Below are positions 1-8,531 of a stretch of DNA of 64,000 bases, piece after piece; the stretch's first letter is position 1; every line of letters begins with the position of its first letter. Made by a program: the position numbers and the translations under genes. This DNA comes from an uncultured beta proteobacterium (lineage in GTDB: Bacteria; Pseudomonadota; Gammaproteobacteria; Burkholderiales; Burkholderiaceae_C): the NCBI GenBank assembly GCA_903938815.1, contig CAJAES010000078.1:19186-83185 (forward strand), read 5' to 3'. The notes under the pieces are model-generated. The model did no database searches and was not told the origin of the DNA. It worked only from the letters and a program-made list of their open reading frames with translations.

Positions 1-219
1 ATCGCCAACTTCTTCATCCAGTCCAGCGCACTGATGATCACCCTGTCGGTGCTGGTGATCGGCATCTTCTCGGCCTTCATCCTGCATGACCTGAAGCGCG
101 TGCAGGACGGCCTCGAGACGAACTACATCACCGCAACGCTGGGCGTCTACCTGAGCATCTACAACGTGTTCCAGGCGCTGCTGTCGCTGTTCGGCATCTT
201 CGGTGGCAGCGACGACTGA
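1..219 (+). CDS. Bax inhibitor-1 / YccA-family membrane protein, C-terminal part
   Basis: Only the last 72 codons are in the window; the frame is open from base 1. They read as one hydrophobic helix (about SSALMITLSVLVIGIFSAFIL), a polar loop with HDLKRVQDG, and a second helix ending in GGSDD. The helix followed by D-x-x-x-V-x-x-G and a YLSIYNVF-type last helix are typical of the C-terminus of YccA/YbhL-type Bax-inhibitor-1 proteins, which are multi-pass inner-membrane proteins linked to membrane protease control or ion leak. The last complete helices are intact and the gene ends just before a strong hairpin. The N-terminus and true start are outside the window. Confidence 0.75.
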   Translation: MANFFIQSSALMITLSVLVIGIFSAFILHDLKRVQDGLETNYITATLGVYLSIYNVFQALLSLFGIFGGSDD

Positions 220-244
220 TCTTCGCTGAGCGCCGAGACTGAAA

Positions 245-270
245 CGACGGGGCCCTTCGGGGCCCCGTCG
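245..270. terminator. Bidirectional hairpin terminator
   Basis: Perfect 11-bp inverted repeat (CGACGGGGCCC and GGGCCCCGTCG) closed by a TTCG tetraloop, 25 bases after the stop of the left gene and 5 bases before the stop of convergent rlmD. It is followed by only a short T run on the + side (GCATTT). Position and stability suit termination of both transcripts. Confidence 0.8.
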
Positions 271-275
271 GCATT

Positions 276-1619
276 TCAGGGCCGTTCGAAGACCGCCATG
301 CTTTCCACGTGGGCCGTGTGCGGGAACATGTTCACCACGCCGGCCTGGGTGCAGCGGTAGCCGGCCTGGTGCACGAAGAGCCCGGCATCCCGCGCCAGGG
401 TCGACGGGTTGCAGCTCACGTAGACGATGCGCCTGGGAGGCACCCAGTCGCTGCCGGATTGAACCAGGTCGGCCGTGGCCTTGGCCAGCGCGAAGGCACC
501 CTCGCGGGGCGGGTCGATCAACCAGCGGTCGACCGCACCCAGCGCCTTCAGATCGTCGGGGGTCAGCTCGAACAGGTTCCGCACCTCGAAGCTCGCATCC
601 AGGCCGTTCAGCGCGGCGTTGGCGCCGGCTCGCTCGACGAGAACCTTGCTGCCTTCGATTCCGAGCACGCTGGCGCCGCGGCGTGCAATGGGCAGCGTGA
701 AGTTCCCGAGGCCGCAGAACCAGTCGATGACGCGTTCGCCCGGCTGCGGCGCCAGGCGGCCGAGCGCCCGCTGCACCAGCACGCGGTTGATGTGCGGGTT
801 GACCTGCGTGAAGTCGGTCGGCTTGAACGGCATGCGCACACCGAACTCGGGCAAGGCGTAGCTCAGTTCCGGGCCGCCCTCGTCCAGCAGGTGCACGGTG
901 TCGGGGCCCTTGGGTTGCAGCCACCACTGGACGCCATGCTCGGCCGCGAAGGCGCGCAGCAGGGCCGTGTCGGCCTCCGGCAGGGGCGCGAGGTGGCGCA
1001 GCACCAGCGCGATGACCTCGTCTCCCATGGCCAGCTCGATCTGCGGCAGCCGCTCGCGCTCGCTCATGGCGGCGATGAGCGTACGCAGCAGCGGCAGCAT
1101 GGCGCTCACCTTGGGCGGCAGCACGTGGCATTCGGACATATCGGCCACGTAGCGCGACTTGCGCTCGTGGAAGCCCACCATCACCACGCCCTTGCGCGCC
1201 ACATAGCGCACGGACAGACGGGCGCGAAAGCGGTATCCCCAGGCCGGACCTTCGATAGGCCGCAGGATCTGCTCCGCATGGACCTTGGCGAGGTGCCAGA
1301 GGTTGTCCTCCATCACACGCTGCTTGGCAGCCACCTGGGCGGCAGGGTGCAGGTGCTGCATCTTGCAGCCGCCGCAGGCCTCGCGGTGGAGGCCGAAGTT
1401 CGGGCAGCCTGGCGCCACGCGCTGGGAACTCTCGCGACGAAACGCGGTGGCCTGGCCTTGCTCCCACTGGTTCTTGCGTCGGCCGACGTTCACCTGGACC
1501 TGCTCGCCAGGAAGCGCGCCCTCGATGAAGACCACCTTGCCGTCGGCGCGATGCGCGACACCCTGCCCCTCGAGATCAAGCGACTCGACGGACAACCATT
1601 CGTTGGAATCTATGGACAT
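276..1619 (-). CDS. rlmD: 23S rRNA (uracil-1939-C5)-methyltransferase RlmD
   Basis: Predicted SAM-dependent m5U methyltransferase of 23S rRNA, 447 residues, near the usual RlmD length. An N-terminal TRAM-like RNA-binding domain (about residues 5-60) is followed by the iron-sulfur ligand motif [18 protein letters not shown]. The C-terminal Rossmann methyltransferase has [14 protein letters not shown] (SAM binding), the DPPREGA motif, and [12 protein letters not shown], whose Cys is the family nucleophile. The protein ends with the typical [16 protein letters not shown]. The ATG at 1619 is chosen. An in-frame TTG 33 bases upstream lies inside the terminator of the next operon and is unlikely. 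RlmD is preferred over RlmC and TrmA because of the TRAM domain and the Cys cluster. Confidence 0.92.
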   Translation of the reverse strand: MSIDSNEWLSVESLDLEGQGVAHRADGKVVFIEGALPGEQVQVNVGRRKNQWEQGQATAFRRESSQRVAPGCPNFGLHREACGGCKMQHLHPAAQVAAKQRVMEDNLWHLAKVHAEQILRPIEGPAWGYRFRARLSVRYVARKGVVMVGFHERKSRYVADMSECHVLPPKVSAMLPLLRTLIAAMSERERLPQIELAMGDEVIALVLRHLAPLPEADTALLRAFAAEHGVQWWLQPKGPDTVHLLDEGGPELSYALPEFGVRMPFKPTDFTQVNPHINRVLVQRALGRLAPQPGERVIDWFCGLGNFTLPIARRGASVLGIEGSKVLVERAGANAALNGLDASFEVRNLFELTPDDLKALGAVDRWLIDPPREGAFALAKATADLVQSGSDWVPPRRIVYVSCNPSTLARDAGLFVHQAGYRCTQAGVVNMFPHTAHVESMAVFERP

Positions 1620-1650
1620 AGGAGGCGGATTATCCGGGGCCTTCAAGCAC

Positions 1651-1674
1651 AAGGGCCGCCTTGCGGCGGCCCTT
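1651..1674 (-). terminator. Terminator of the liv operon
   Basis: 10-bp perfect stem (AAGGGCCGCC and GGCGGCCCTT) with a 4-base loop, 24 bases past the stop of the binding-protein gene on the minus strand. The U-tract is poor (CTTGTGCTTG). It separates the six-gene transport operon from rlmD. Confidence 0.65.
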
Positions 1675-1697
1675 GCTCTGACCGGGCTTGCCCGGGT

Positions 1698-2852
1698 TCA
1701 GTTGATGTAGTCCGAAACGACCTTCCAGCGGGCTTCCTGCAGCTGGGACAGGCGAGACTTGTCGTTGCCAAGGCGCTTGGTAGCGGTCCAGGTGCCGGCC
1801 GGGCTGCCGAAGATGTCAGCCGGGATGGTCGTGCTGTCCATGGCCTTGACGAAGGTGTCGGTCGTCAGGTTGGCGCCGGCCTTGTTCGCGGCGGTGGCGA
1901 AGGCGTTGATGATGGTGTAGCCGTAGACCGAGAAGACCGTGGGATCCTCGTTGAACTTGGTCTTGTACTTCGAGGCCCAGAACCGGATCGGCTGCGATGC
2001 CTCGTCCAGGTACGGGTGCTGCGCGGTGTGGGTGGCGTAGAAGCCGTCCATCGCCTTGCCGCCGAGCTTGTGGATCAGGTCGGTGTAGGCGCCGCTGGAG
2101 CCGATGAAGGTGGGGTTGAAGCCCAGCTTGCGCGCCGTGGCGATGCCGCCGATGGTCTCCCGGATCAGGGTGCCCATGACGACGAAGTCGCAGTTGGCCG
2201 CCTGCAGGCGGGCGATCTGGGACGAGAAGTCCGTCGCGCCGCGCTTGTAGGAGGTCTTCTCGGCGATCTCGATGTTGACCGCCTTCAGGCCCGCCTCGGC
2301 GCCACGCAGGACTTCCAGGCCGAATTCATCGTCCTGGTACATCGAGCAGACCTTCTTGGCGCCCTTTTCCTTCACCAGCTTCGGCACCGCAGTGCGCATC
2401 TGGTCATAGTAGGTGGCGGCGAAGGCGTACTTGAGCTTGTGGTACGGCTCGTACATCTCGCGCGCGGCCGTCACCGGGAAGAAGTTGACGACGTTCTTCT
2501 CGAACTGCACAGGCATGGCAGCCATGTTGTGGGCCGTGCCGATGTGGCCCACCATCGCGAAGATCTTGTCCTGGTTGACCAGCTTCTGGGCGCCCAGGAA
2601 GGCCTTCTTCGGGTCGTAGGCGGAGTCCTCGACCAGCAGCTTGAGCTTGCGGCCACCAACGCCGCCCTGCTCGTTGATCTCGTCGACCGCCAGCATCATG
2701 CCCAGGCGCACCTGCTTGCCGAAGCCGGCGATGGGGCCGGACAGGTCCTGGATGGAACCGAGAAGGATCTCGTTCTTGCTGACGCCTTGCTGGGCAAAGG
2801 CAGCCCCGGTGGCCAGCAGCGCCGCAGTGGCGATCAGGTGGCGGATCTTCAT
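1698..2852 (-). CDS. ABC transporter periplasmic binding protein, branched-chain amino acid type
   Basis: 384-residue periplasmic solute-binding protein of the LivK/leucine-binding (type I) family. A Sec signal peptide (MKIRHLIATAALLATGAAFA, probable cut before QQGVSK) precedes the mature domain. Family signatures include ILLGSIQDLSGPIAGFGKQ, a hinge-region DEINEQGGVGGRKLKLLVED, and VFSVYGYTIINAFATA. The start is ATG 2852 with GGAGA eight bases upstream; an upstream in-frame extension is discarded because it would bury the signal peptide. It is the last gene of an operon with livHMGF and an acyl-CoA ligase. The ligand could be a branched-chain amino acid, but the ligase next door suggests a carboxylic acid (inference). 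Confidence 0.9.
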   Translation of the reverse strand: MKIRHLIATAALLATGAAFAQQGVSKNEILLGSIQDLSGPIAGFGKQVRLGMMLAVDEINEQGGVGGRKLKLLVEDSAYDPKKAFLGAQKLVNQDKIFAMVGHIGTAHNMAAMPVQFEKNVVNFFPVTAAREMYEPYHKLKYAFAATYYDQMRTAVPKLVKEKGAKKVCSMYQDDEFGLEVLRGAEAGLKAVNIEIAEKTSYKRGATDFSSQIARLQAANCDFVVMGTLIRETIGGIATARKLGFNPTFIGSSGAYTDLIHKLGGKAMDGFYATHTAQHPYLDEASQPIRFWASKYKTKFNEDPTVFSVYGYTIINAFATAANKAGANLTTDTFVKAMDSTTIPADIFGSPAGTWTATKRLGNDKSRLSQLQEARWKVVSDYIN

Positions 2853-2938
2853 GTTGCTTGTCTCCAATAGAGGTCGAACAGTGAGATGGTCGCACCGCAC
2901 GGGCGGGCTTCCCATAGGCGTTATCGCTGAATACCGGG

Positions 2939-4798
2939 TCAACCGGTGTACATGGCGTCGATCTGGGGCTTGTACTTCGTCTGCACCAGCTTGCGCTTGA
3001 GCTTCATCGTCGGCGTGAGTTCCTCGTCCTCGGCGGTGAGCTGCGACTCGATGAGGTGGAACTTCTTGATCTGCTCGACGCGGGCGAACTTCTTGTTCGC
3101 GCGGTCCACCTCGGCCTGGATCAGCGCCCTCACCTCGGGCGCCCGCGTGAGGCTGGTGTAGTTGCTGAAGGGAACGTCGTTGTCCTGTGCGAACTTCTCG
3201 ACGTTCTCCTGGTCGATCATGATCAGCACGACGAGATAGGGCCGCGCATCGCCGATCACCACTGCGTCGGTGACGTAGGGCGAGAACTTCAGTTCGTTCT
3301 CGATCTCGGTGGGCGTGACGTTCTTGCCGCCGGCCGTGATGATGATGTCCTTCATCCGGTCGGTGATGCGGAACATGCCCTCCTCGTCCACCGAGCCGAC
3401 GTCGCCCGTGTGCAGCCAGCCGTCCTTGTCGATGGCCTCGGCGGTCTTCTCGGGCTGGTTCAGGTAGCCGATGAAGACGTTCGGGCCGCGCACCAGGATC
3501 TCGCCGGTGGCCGGATCGATGCGGACCTCGTTCCAGGGCGCGGCAATGCCGATCTTCCCCGGGCGGATGCGGTCGGGCGGCGTGTAGGTGGAGACACCGC
3601 CCGTTTCGGTCATGCCCCAGACCTCGGCCATGGGCACGCCCAGGGCCATGTACCAGCGCACGAGATCGGGTGAGATGGGCGCGGCGCCGGTGACGCAGAA
3701 GCGTGCGCGGTGGATACCGATCATCCGGCGCACATTGTCCAGCGCCAGCACGCGGGCCACCCGGAACTGCAGCTTCAGCAGAGCCGGCACCGGCTTGCCC
3801 GCCAGCACGAGCTCGACCACCTTCATGCCCACGCTCAGGCCCCAGCCGTAGGCCAGTTGCTGCAGGCGGCTCGATTCCTTGATGGCGATGGTGACCGCCG
3901 AGTAGAACTTCTCCCAGACCCGGGGCACGGCCACGGCCACCGTGGGGGCGATCTCACGCACATTCTCGGGCACGGTGTCGGGGTTCTCGACGAAATTCAG
4001 CTTCGAGCCGGTGTACATGGCGAAGTACTCGCCGCCCATACGCTCGGCGATGTGGCACAACGGCAGGAAGCACATGCGCTCGTCGTTCTCGTCCTGCGCG
4101 GTCGTCAGGTTGTAGCCGCGCATCGAGGTCACCAGCGTGCGGTGGCTGTGCATTGCGCCCTTGGGCTTGCCGGTGGTGCCCGAGGTGTAGACCAGGATGG
4201 CGAGATCGTCGGTCTGCACGGCCGCGATGCGCTCGTCCAGCGCCTTCGGGTGCGCGGCAAGGTGCTCGCGGCCCAGCGCGCGTAGCGCATCCAGCCCGAT
4301 CACGCCCGGGTCGTCCAGGTCGTGCAGGCCGTCCATGTCGAAGACGATGATCTTGCGCAGCTTCGGCAGCTGGTCCCGGATCTCCAGCGCCTTGTCGAGC
4401 TGCTCGTCGTCTTCGACAAACAGCATCACGGAGCTGGAATCCTCGCAGAGGTAGTGCGCCTGGCTGGCGGCATCGGTCGGGTAGATGCCGCTGCAGACGC
4501 CGCCGCAGCTCAGGACCGCCACATCGGCCAGCACCCACTCGACGACGGTGTTGGACAGGATGGATACCGTCTCGCCGCGCTCGAAACCCAGCGCCATCAG
4601 GCCGTGGGCGATCTCTCGCACGGCCTGGGCGGTCTGCGCCCAGGTCCAGGCGCGCCAGATGCCCAGTTCCTTCTCGCGCATCCAGACCTGGCTGGCGCGC
4701 CGTTCGGCGGCGTTCCAGAAGATGCGCGGCACGGTCTCGCCGGGCACGACGATCGCGTCGTTGCCGCGCATGTTGGCGTGGTCCCAGAGGTTCGACAT
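2939..4798 (-). CDS. Long-chain-type acyl-CoA synthetase (AMP-dependent ligase)
   Basis: 619-residue ANL-superfamily adenylating enzyme. The AMP-binding P-loop YTSGTTGKPKGAMHSH lies near residue 190, the A5-type motif AEVWGMTETGG near 400, and the hinge/ribose-binding segment HTGDVGSVDEEGMFRITDRMKDIII near 475-500, followed by GGKNVTPTEIEN. Predicted reaction: ATP-dependent activation of a carboxylic acid to its acyl-CoA. Length and motifs resemble the long-chain FadD15-like subgroup that in Burkholderiales often sits inside liv-type operons. The start ATG 4798 has GGAG five bases upstream. It lies 90 bases after livF and 86 bases before the binding-protein gene, so it is probably co-transcribed. 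The true substrate is not visible from sequence. Confidence 0.88.
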   Translation of the reverse strand: MSNLWDHANMRGNDAIVVPGETVPRIFWNAAERRASQVWMREKELGIWRAWTWAQTAQAVREIAHGLMALGFERGETVSILSNTVVEWVLADVAVLSCGGVCSGIYPTDAASQAHYLCEDSSSVMLFVEDDEQLDKALEIRDQLPKLRKIIVFDMDGLHDLDDPGVIGLDALRALGREHLAAHPKALDERIAAVQTDDLAILVYTSGTTGKPKGAMHSHRTLVTSMRGYNLTTAQDENDERMCFLPLCHIAERMGGEYFAMYTGSKLNFVENPDTVPENVREIAPTVAVAVPRVWEKFYSAVTIAIKESSRLQQLAYGWGLSVGMKVVELVLAGKPVPALLKLQFRVARVLALDNVRRMIGIHRARFCVTGAAPISPDLVRWYMALGVPMAEVWGMTETGGVSTYTPPDRIRPGKIGIAAPWNEVRIDPATGEILVRGPNVFIGYLNQPEKTAEAIDKDGWLHTGDVGSVDEEGMFRITDRMKDIIITAGGKNVTPTEIENELKFSPYVTDAVVIGDARPYLVVLIMIDQENVEKFAQDNDVPFSNYTSLTRAPEVRALIQAEVDRANKKFARVEQIKKFHLIESQLTAEDEELTPTMKLKRKLVQTKYKPQIDAMYTG

Positions 4799-4888
4799 GT
4801 CAGCTCCGCTGCGCCGCCCGGAAGCACCGGGAAAAGGGCTCGCCGGCTTGCGAAAGAAGTGTGCCAGGGGACTTCATGCAGGACTCCA

Positions 4889-5662
4889 TCAGCGCCACGT
4901 CTTCTTCTTCTTCCAGCGCCGCTCGCCGCGCACGCCGGCTTCCTTCATGCCGAGGTAGAACTCCTTGACGTCGTCCTTCTCGCGCAGGACGGCGCAGCGA
5001 TCCTCCATCACGATCCGGCCGTTCTCGAGCACGTAGCCATAGTCGGCCACGTTGAGCGCCATGTTGGCGTTCTGCTCGACCAGCAGGATCGTCGTGCCGC
5101 GCTCGCGGTTGATGCGCACGACGATCTCGAAGATTTCCTTCGTCAGCTTCGGGCTCAGGCCCAGACTGGGCTCGTCGAGCAGGATCATCTGGGGCGCCGC
5201 CACCAGAGCGCGCGCGATGGCCAGCATCTGCTGCTGCCCGCCCGAGAGCAGCCCGGCGTCCTGGCGCTCGCGCTCGCGCAGGATGGGGAAGTAGGTCAGC
5301 GCGAGCTCGATGTCGCGCGCCACCGCATCGCGGTCGCTGCGCGTGTAGGCGCCCATCAGCAGGTTGTCGTGCACCGACAGCAGCGGAAAGACCTCGCGCC
5401 CTTCGGGCACGTGGCTCAGTCCCAGGCGGACGATCTGCGCGGGATCGCGCGCGGTGATGTTCTCGCCCCGGAAGCTCACGCTGCCGCGGCGCGGGTCGAT
5501 GATGCCGGAGATGGTCTTCAGGATCGTCGTCTTGCCGGCGCCATTGGAGCCGAGCACGGTGGCGATCTCGCCCTGGCGAACCTTCAGGCTCACGCCGCGG
5601 ATCGCCTTGATGGGGCCGTAGGCGCTCTCGACGTTGGACAGGACCAGGATGTCTTCGCTCAT
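4889..5662 (-). CDS. livF: ABC transporter ATP-binding protein LivF
   Basis: 257-residue ATPase subunit of a branched-chain-type ABC importer. Walker A is GSNGAGKTT, the signature is LSGGQQQMLAIARAL, Walker B is MILLDEPSLGL, and the H-loop region is TILLVEQNANMAL, in which the usual His is replaced by Gln as in LivF proteins. VPEGREVFPLLSVHDNLLMGAY is diagnostic for LivF. The ATG overlaps the livG stop as ATGA, so translation is coupled. The C-terminus is unusually basic (RRWKKKKTWR). It pairs with LivG at the cytoplasmic face of LivHM. Confidence 0.93.
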   Translation of the reverse strand: MSEDILVLSNVESAYGPIKAIRGVSLKVRQGEIATVLGSNGAGKTTILKTISGIIDPRRGSVSFRGENITARDPAQIVRLGLSHVPEGREVFPLLSVHDNLLMGAYTRSDRDAVARDIELALTYFPILRERERQDAGLLSGGQQQMLAIARALVAAPQMILLDEPSLGLSPKLTKEIFEIVVRINRERGTTILLVEQNANMALNVADYGYVLENGRIVMEDRCAVLREKDDVKEFYLGMKEAGVRGERRWKKKKTWR

Positions 5663-6474
5663 GCGGTCCTCCGCAGCGACGAGACATCCTCGATCGAGCC
5701 CAGATAGGCCTCGATCACGCCCGGGTGCGCCTGCACCTCGGCCGGGGTTCCGAGAGCCAGCACCTCGCCCTGGTTCATCGCCAGCACGCGGTCGGAGACA
5801 CTGGAGACCAGCGACATGTCGTGCTCGACCATCAGCACCGTCACGCCGTACTCGCGCCGGATGTCGTCGATCCAGAAGGCCATGTCCTGCGTTTCCTCGA
5901 CGTTCAGGCCAGAGGACGGCTCGTCGAGCAGGAGCAGCTTGGGTTCGGCGCACAGCGCGCGCGCCAGCTCGACGACCTTGCGCACGCCGTAGGGCAGCCC
6001 TGCGATGAGGGTGTCGCGGTAGTGCTGGAGATCGAGGAATTCGATGACCCGCTCGACCTTCTCGCGGTCCTGCAGCGCGGCCTGCCGCGCCCGCTTCGTG
6101 AAGAGGATGTCGTCCAGGAGCCCGGTCTGGCGATGCGTGTGTCGGCCGATGAGCATGTTCTGGAGAACGCTTGCGTGCTCGAAGAGCTCGATGTTCTGGA
6201 AGGTGCGCGCGATGCCCAGCTTGGCCACGGCGTGCGCCGGCTGGCTGGTCAGGTCCAGGCCCTCGTACTCGATCCGGCCGCTGGTGGGCGTGTAGATGCG
6301 GCTGATGAGGTTGAAGACCGTGGTCTTGCCCGCACCGTTGGGGCCGATCAGGGTGAACACCTCGCCGCGCTGCACGTCGAAGCTGACCTTGTTGACCGCC
6401 AGCACGCCGCCGAAGCGCACGCTGATGTCCTGGGCCGACAGCAGGATCCCGTTGGTCATGGCGGCGGGCTTCAT
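5659..6474 (-). CDS. livG: ABC transporter ATP-binding protein LivG
   Basis: 271-residue ATPase subunit of the liv-type importer. Walker A is GPNGAGKTTVFNL, then ARTFQNIELFEHASVLQNMLIGRH (a LivG hallmark), a degenerate signature LPYGVRKVVELARAL, Walker B LLLLDEPSSGL, and switch His in VLMVEHDM. The start ATG 6474 overlaps the livM stop (ATGA). A second in-frame ATG at 6459 is possible, but the overlap favours 6474. It forms the heterodimeric ATPase with LivF. The signature LPYG in place of LSGG is common in LivG. Confidence 0.93.
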   Translation of the reverse strand: MKPAAMTNGILLSAQDISVRFGGVLAVNKVSFDVQRGEVFTLIGPNGAGKTTVFNLISRIYTPTSGRIEYEGLDLTSQPAHAVAKLGIARTFQNIELFEHASVLQNMLIGRHTHRQTGLLDDILFTKRARQAALQDREKVERVIEFLDLQHYRDTLIAGLPYGVRKVVELARALCAEPKLLLLDEPSSGLNVEETQDMAFWIDDIRREYGVTVLMVEHDMSLVSSVSDRVLAMNQGEVLALGTPAEVQAHPGVIEAYLGSIEDVSSLRRTA

Positions 6475-7547
6475 TTCAGGCGATCCGATTTCTGGAACGA
6501 CTTCTGCCGCTTGAACATGCCCTTGCGGTAGAACGGGAACACTTGGAAGAACGTGCGGATCTTCAGCCAGCGTCCGTACAGCCCCATCGGCTCGAAGAGC
6601 ACGAAGCACACCAGCACGAGGCCATACACCGCCGATTGCAGCCCCGGCGCCTGCCCGATGACGGCCGGGAGGTAATCCTTGCCCAGGGCGATCATCTGCG
6701 GCATGGAAATCAGGAAGATCGCGCCCAGGAACGCGCCGTGCACCGACCCGAGGCCCCCGATCACGACCATCAGCAACAGGTCGATCGACTGCAGGATGTT
6801 GAACTGCTCGGGCGACAGGAACTGGATCTGATGGGCGTAGAGCGCGCCGCCCAGTCCCGCCAGGCCCGCGGAAAGGCCGAACGACAGAGTCTTGTAGCGC
6901 GCCAGGTGGATGCCCATGCTCTGCGCAGAGATCTCGGAGTCACGAATGGCGACGAACGCCCGCCCGGTGGGCGAACGCAGCAGGTTCAGCACGGCCAGCG
7001 TGGCGCCGACCAGCACGATCAGGCACAGGAAGTAGAACGGCGTGCCTGACTCCACCTGCCAACCCGCGATCTGCGCCGGCTTGACGTGCAGGCCCGCGTT
7101 GCCGCCGGTGACCGACTCCCAGCGCGCGAAGACCTCCTCGACGACGAAGCCGAACGCGAGGGTCGCGATGCCGAGGTAGATGCCCTTCACGCGCAGGGCC
7201 GGCATGCCGACCACCACGCCCACCAGCGCAGAAAGGGCACCCGCAGCGGCCAGCGCAAGCGGGAAAGGCACCCCGGCGTTGTTGAGCACCGCCTGGGTGT
7301 AGGCGCCTACCCCGAGAAAGGCCGCGTGACCGAGGGAAAACAGGCCCGTGAAGCCGGCCAGGAGCATCAGCCCCAGACCCACCACGGAATAGATCAGGAC
7401 GAAGGTCAGCTGCGCGAGCCAGTATTCCGGCAGCAGCCAGGGAGATGCGGCCAGGAACACCCCGAGCACGGAATACCAGAAGACGTGCCCGTCGTGCTTG
7501 GCGAGGTTGATGTCCTGCTCATAGCTGGTCTTGAAGATGAATCTCAC
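6471..7547 (-). CDS. livM: Branched-chain-type ABC transporter permease LivM
   Basis: 358-residue polytopic permease with about ten hydrophobic segments. It shows the LivM signature GLFSLGHAAFLGVGAYTQAV and the cytoplasmic coupling region RDSEISAQSMGIHLARYKTLSFGLSAGLAGLGGALYA. Homologous to and paired with LivH in the membrane. The start is GTG at 7547 (VRFIFKTSYEQD), four bases after the livH stop; the stop overlaps the livG start. The N-terminus before the first helix is about 25 residues, normal for betaproteobacterial LivM. Confidence 0.92.
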   Translation of the reverse strand: MRFIFKTSYEQDINLAKHDGHVFWYSVLGVFLAASPWLLPEYWLAQLTFVLIYSVVGLGLMLLAGFTGLFSLGHAAFLGVGAYTQAVLNNAGVPFPLALAAAGALSALVGVVVGMPALRVKGIYLGIATLAFGFVVEEVFARWESVTGGNAGLHVKPAQIAGWQVESGTPFYFLCLIVLVGATLAVLNLLRSPTGRAFVAIRDSEISAQSMGIHLARYKTLSFGLSAGLAGLGGALYAHQIQFLSPEQFNILQSIDLLLMVVIGGLGSVHGAFLGAIFLISMPQMIALGKDYLPAVIGQAPGLQSAVYGLVLVCFVLFEPMGLYGRWLKIRTFFQVFPFYRKGMFKRQKSFQKSDRLK

Positions 7548-7551
7548 GGGT

Positions 7552-8427
7552 TCAGACCTTCTTGCGCAGCTTTTCGCCGAACAGCCCGTTGGGCTTGACC
7601 ATCAGCATGATCAGCACCACCACATACGCGGCGATGTCCTTGAAACCCTCGGGCAGATAGAACCCGGCGAGCGCTTCCACCACGCCGATGATCAGGCCGC
7701 CGACGATGGCGCCGGGCAGGCTGCCGAAGCCGCCCACCACAGCCGCCGGGAACGCCTTCAGGCCGATGAATCCCATGTTGGCGTGCACGAACGTGATCGG
7801 CGCCAGCAGCAGGCCCGCGATGGCCGCCACCGCAGCGGCCAGGCCCCAGACCATGCCGTTCAGGCGCTGCACCGGAATGCCCATGTAGTAGGCCGCGAGC
7901 TGGTTCTGGGACGAGGCCTGCATCGCGATGCCGATGCGGCTGTACCTGAAGAGCGCGAACAGCGCGACGCACAGCACCGCAGTGACCGCGATGACCATCA
8001 TCTGCTCGACGTTCAGCATCAGGCCGCCGATGCGCCAGATCTCGTCCTTGTAGGGGACCGGCAGCACGTGGGTCTCGGTGCCGATGCCGGGAATCATCGT
8101 GATGAGGCCGCGTGCGATGTAGCCGATGCCGATGGTCAGCATCACGATCGAGAACGCAGGCTGCCCCAGGATGGGGCGAATGACCGCACGCTCGGCGAGC
8201 ATGCCGAAGACGGCCATCGCCGCGATGGACGACAGGATCGCCAGCCAGAACGGCCAGCCAAGAAATGTCATCGCGGCCAGGCCGCAGAAGGCGCCGAGCA
8301 TCATCAACTCGCCCTGGGCGAAGCTCACCGTTTCGGTGGCCTTGTAGATGAGCACGAAGCCGAGCGCGATCAGGCCATAGATGCAGCCCTGCGCGATACC
8401 GCCGATGACGAGCTGAACCAGTTGCAA
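7552..8427 (-). CDS. livH: Branched-chain-type ABC transporter permease LivH
   Basis: 291-residue polytopic permease. It begins with the family N-terminus QLVQLVIGGIAQGCIYGLIALGFVLIYKA and has VSFAQGELMMLGAF and the later GLKAFPAAVVGGFGSLPGAI-type loop. It is the first gene of the liv operon. The start codon is TTG at 8427; the homologous N-terminus starts exactly here and an AGGGAG ribosome-binding site lies five bases upstream, so TTG is credible. Together with LivM it forms the channel for the substrate held by the binding protein at the operon end. Confidence 0.92.
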   Translation of the reverse strand: MQLVQLVIGGIAQGCIYGLIALGFVLIYKATETVSFAQGELMMLGAFCGLAAMTFLGWPFWLAILSSIAAMAVFGMLAERAVIRPILGQPAFSIVMLTIGIGYIARGLITMIPGIGTETHVLPVPYKDEIWRIGGLMLNVEQMMVIAVTAVLCVALFALFRYSRIGIAMQASSQNQLAAYYMGIPVQRLNGMVWGLAAAVAAIAGLLLAPITFVHANMGFIGLKAFPAAVVGGFGSLPGAIVGGLIIGVVEALAGFYLPEGFKDIAAYVVVLIMLMVKPNGLFGEKLRKKV

Positions 8428-8447
8428 GCAGACTCCCTTGTGCCAGA

Positions 8448-8469
8448 GGCGGGCGGATGCTAGCCCGCC
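8448..8469 (-). other. Hairpin between rpoS and livH
   Basis: 7-bp perfect stem (GGCGGGC and GCCCGCC) with an 8-base loop, about 60 bases downstream of rpoS and 20 bases upstream of livH on the minus strand. It has no clear U-tract. It could be a weak rpoS terminator or a structured livH leader; I cannot decide. The rest of the 104-base gap shows no other clear signal. Confidence 0.35.
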
Positions 8470-8531
8470 GGGGGAGCCTGGACACTTCAGGGAAACGCTG
8501 ACGCGCAGGCGACAGCGACCCTAACACCCCC

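Noticed and set aside
1620..1652. TTG start extending RlmD by 11 residues
   Set aside because: The added codons lie in the terminator of the liv operon and precede the family N-terminus.
309..2870. Very long open frame on the + strand opposite rlmD and the binding-protein gene
   Set aside because: It is antisense to two well-supported genes, shows only Arg/Ala/Gly/His-rich composition, and has no recognisable motif. It reflects high third-position GC.
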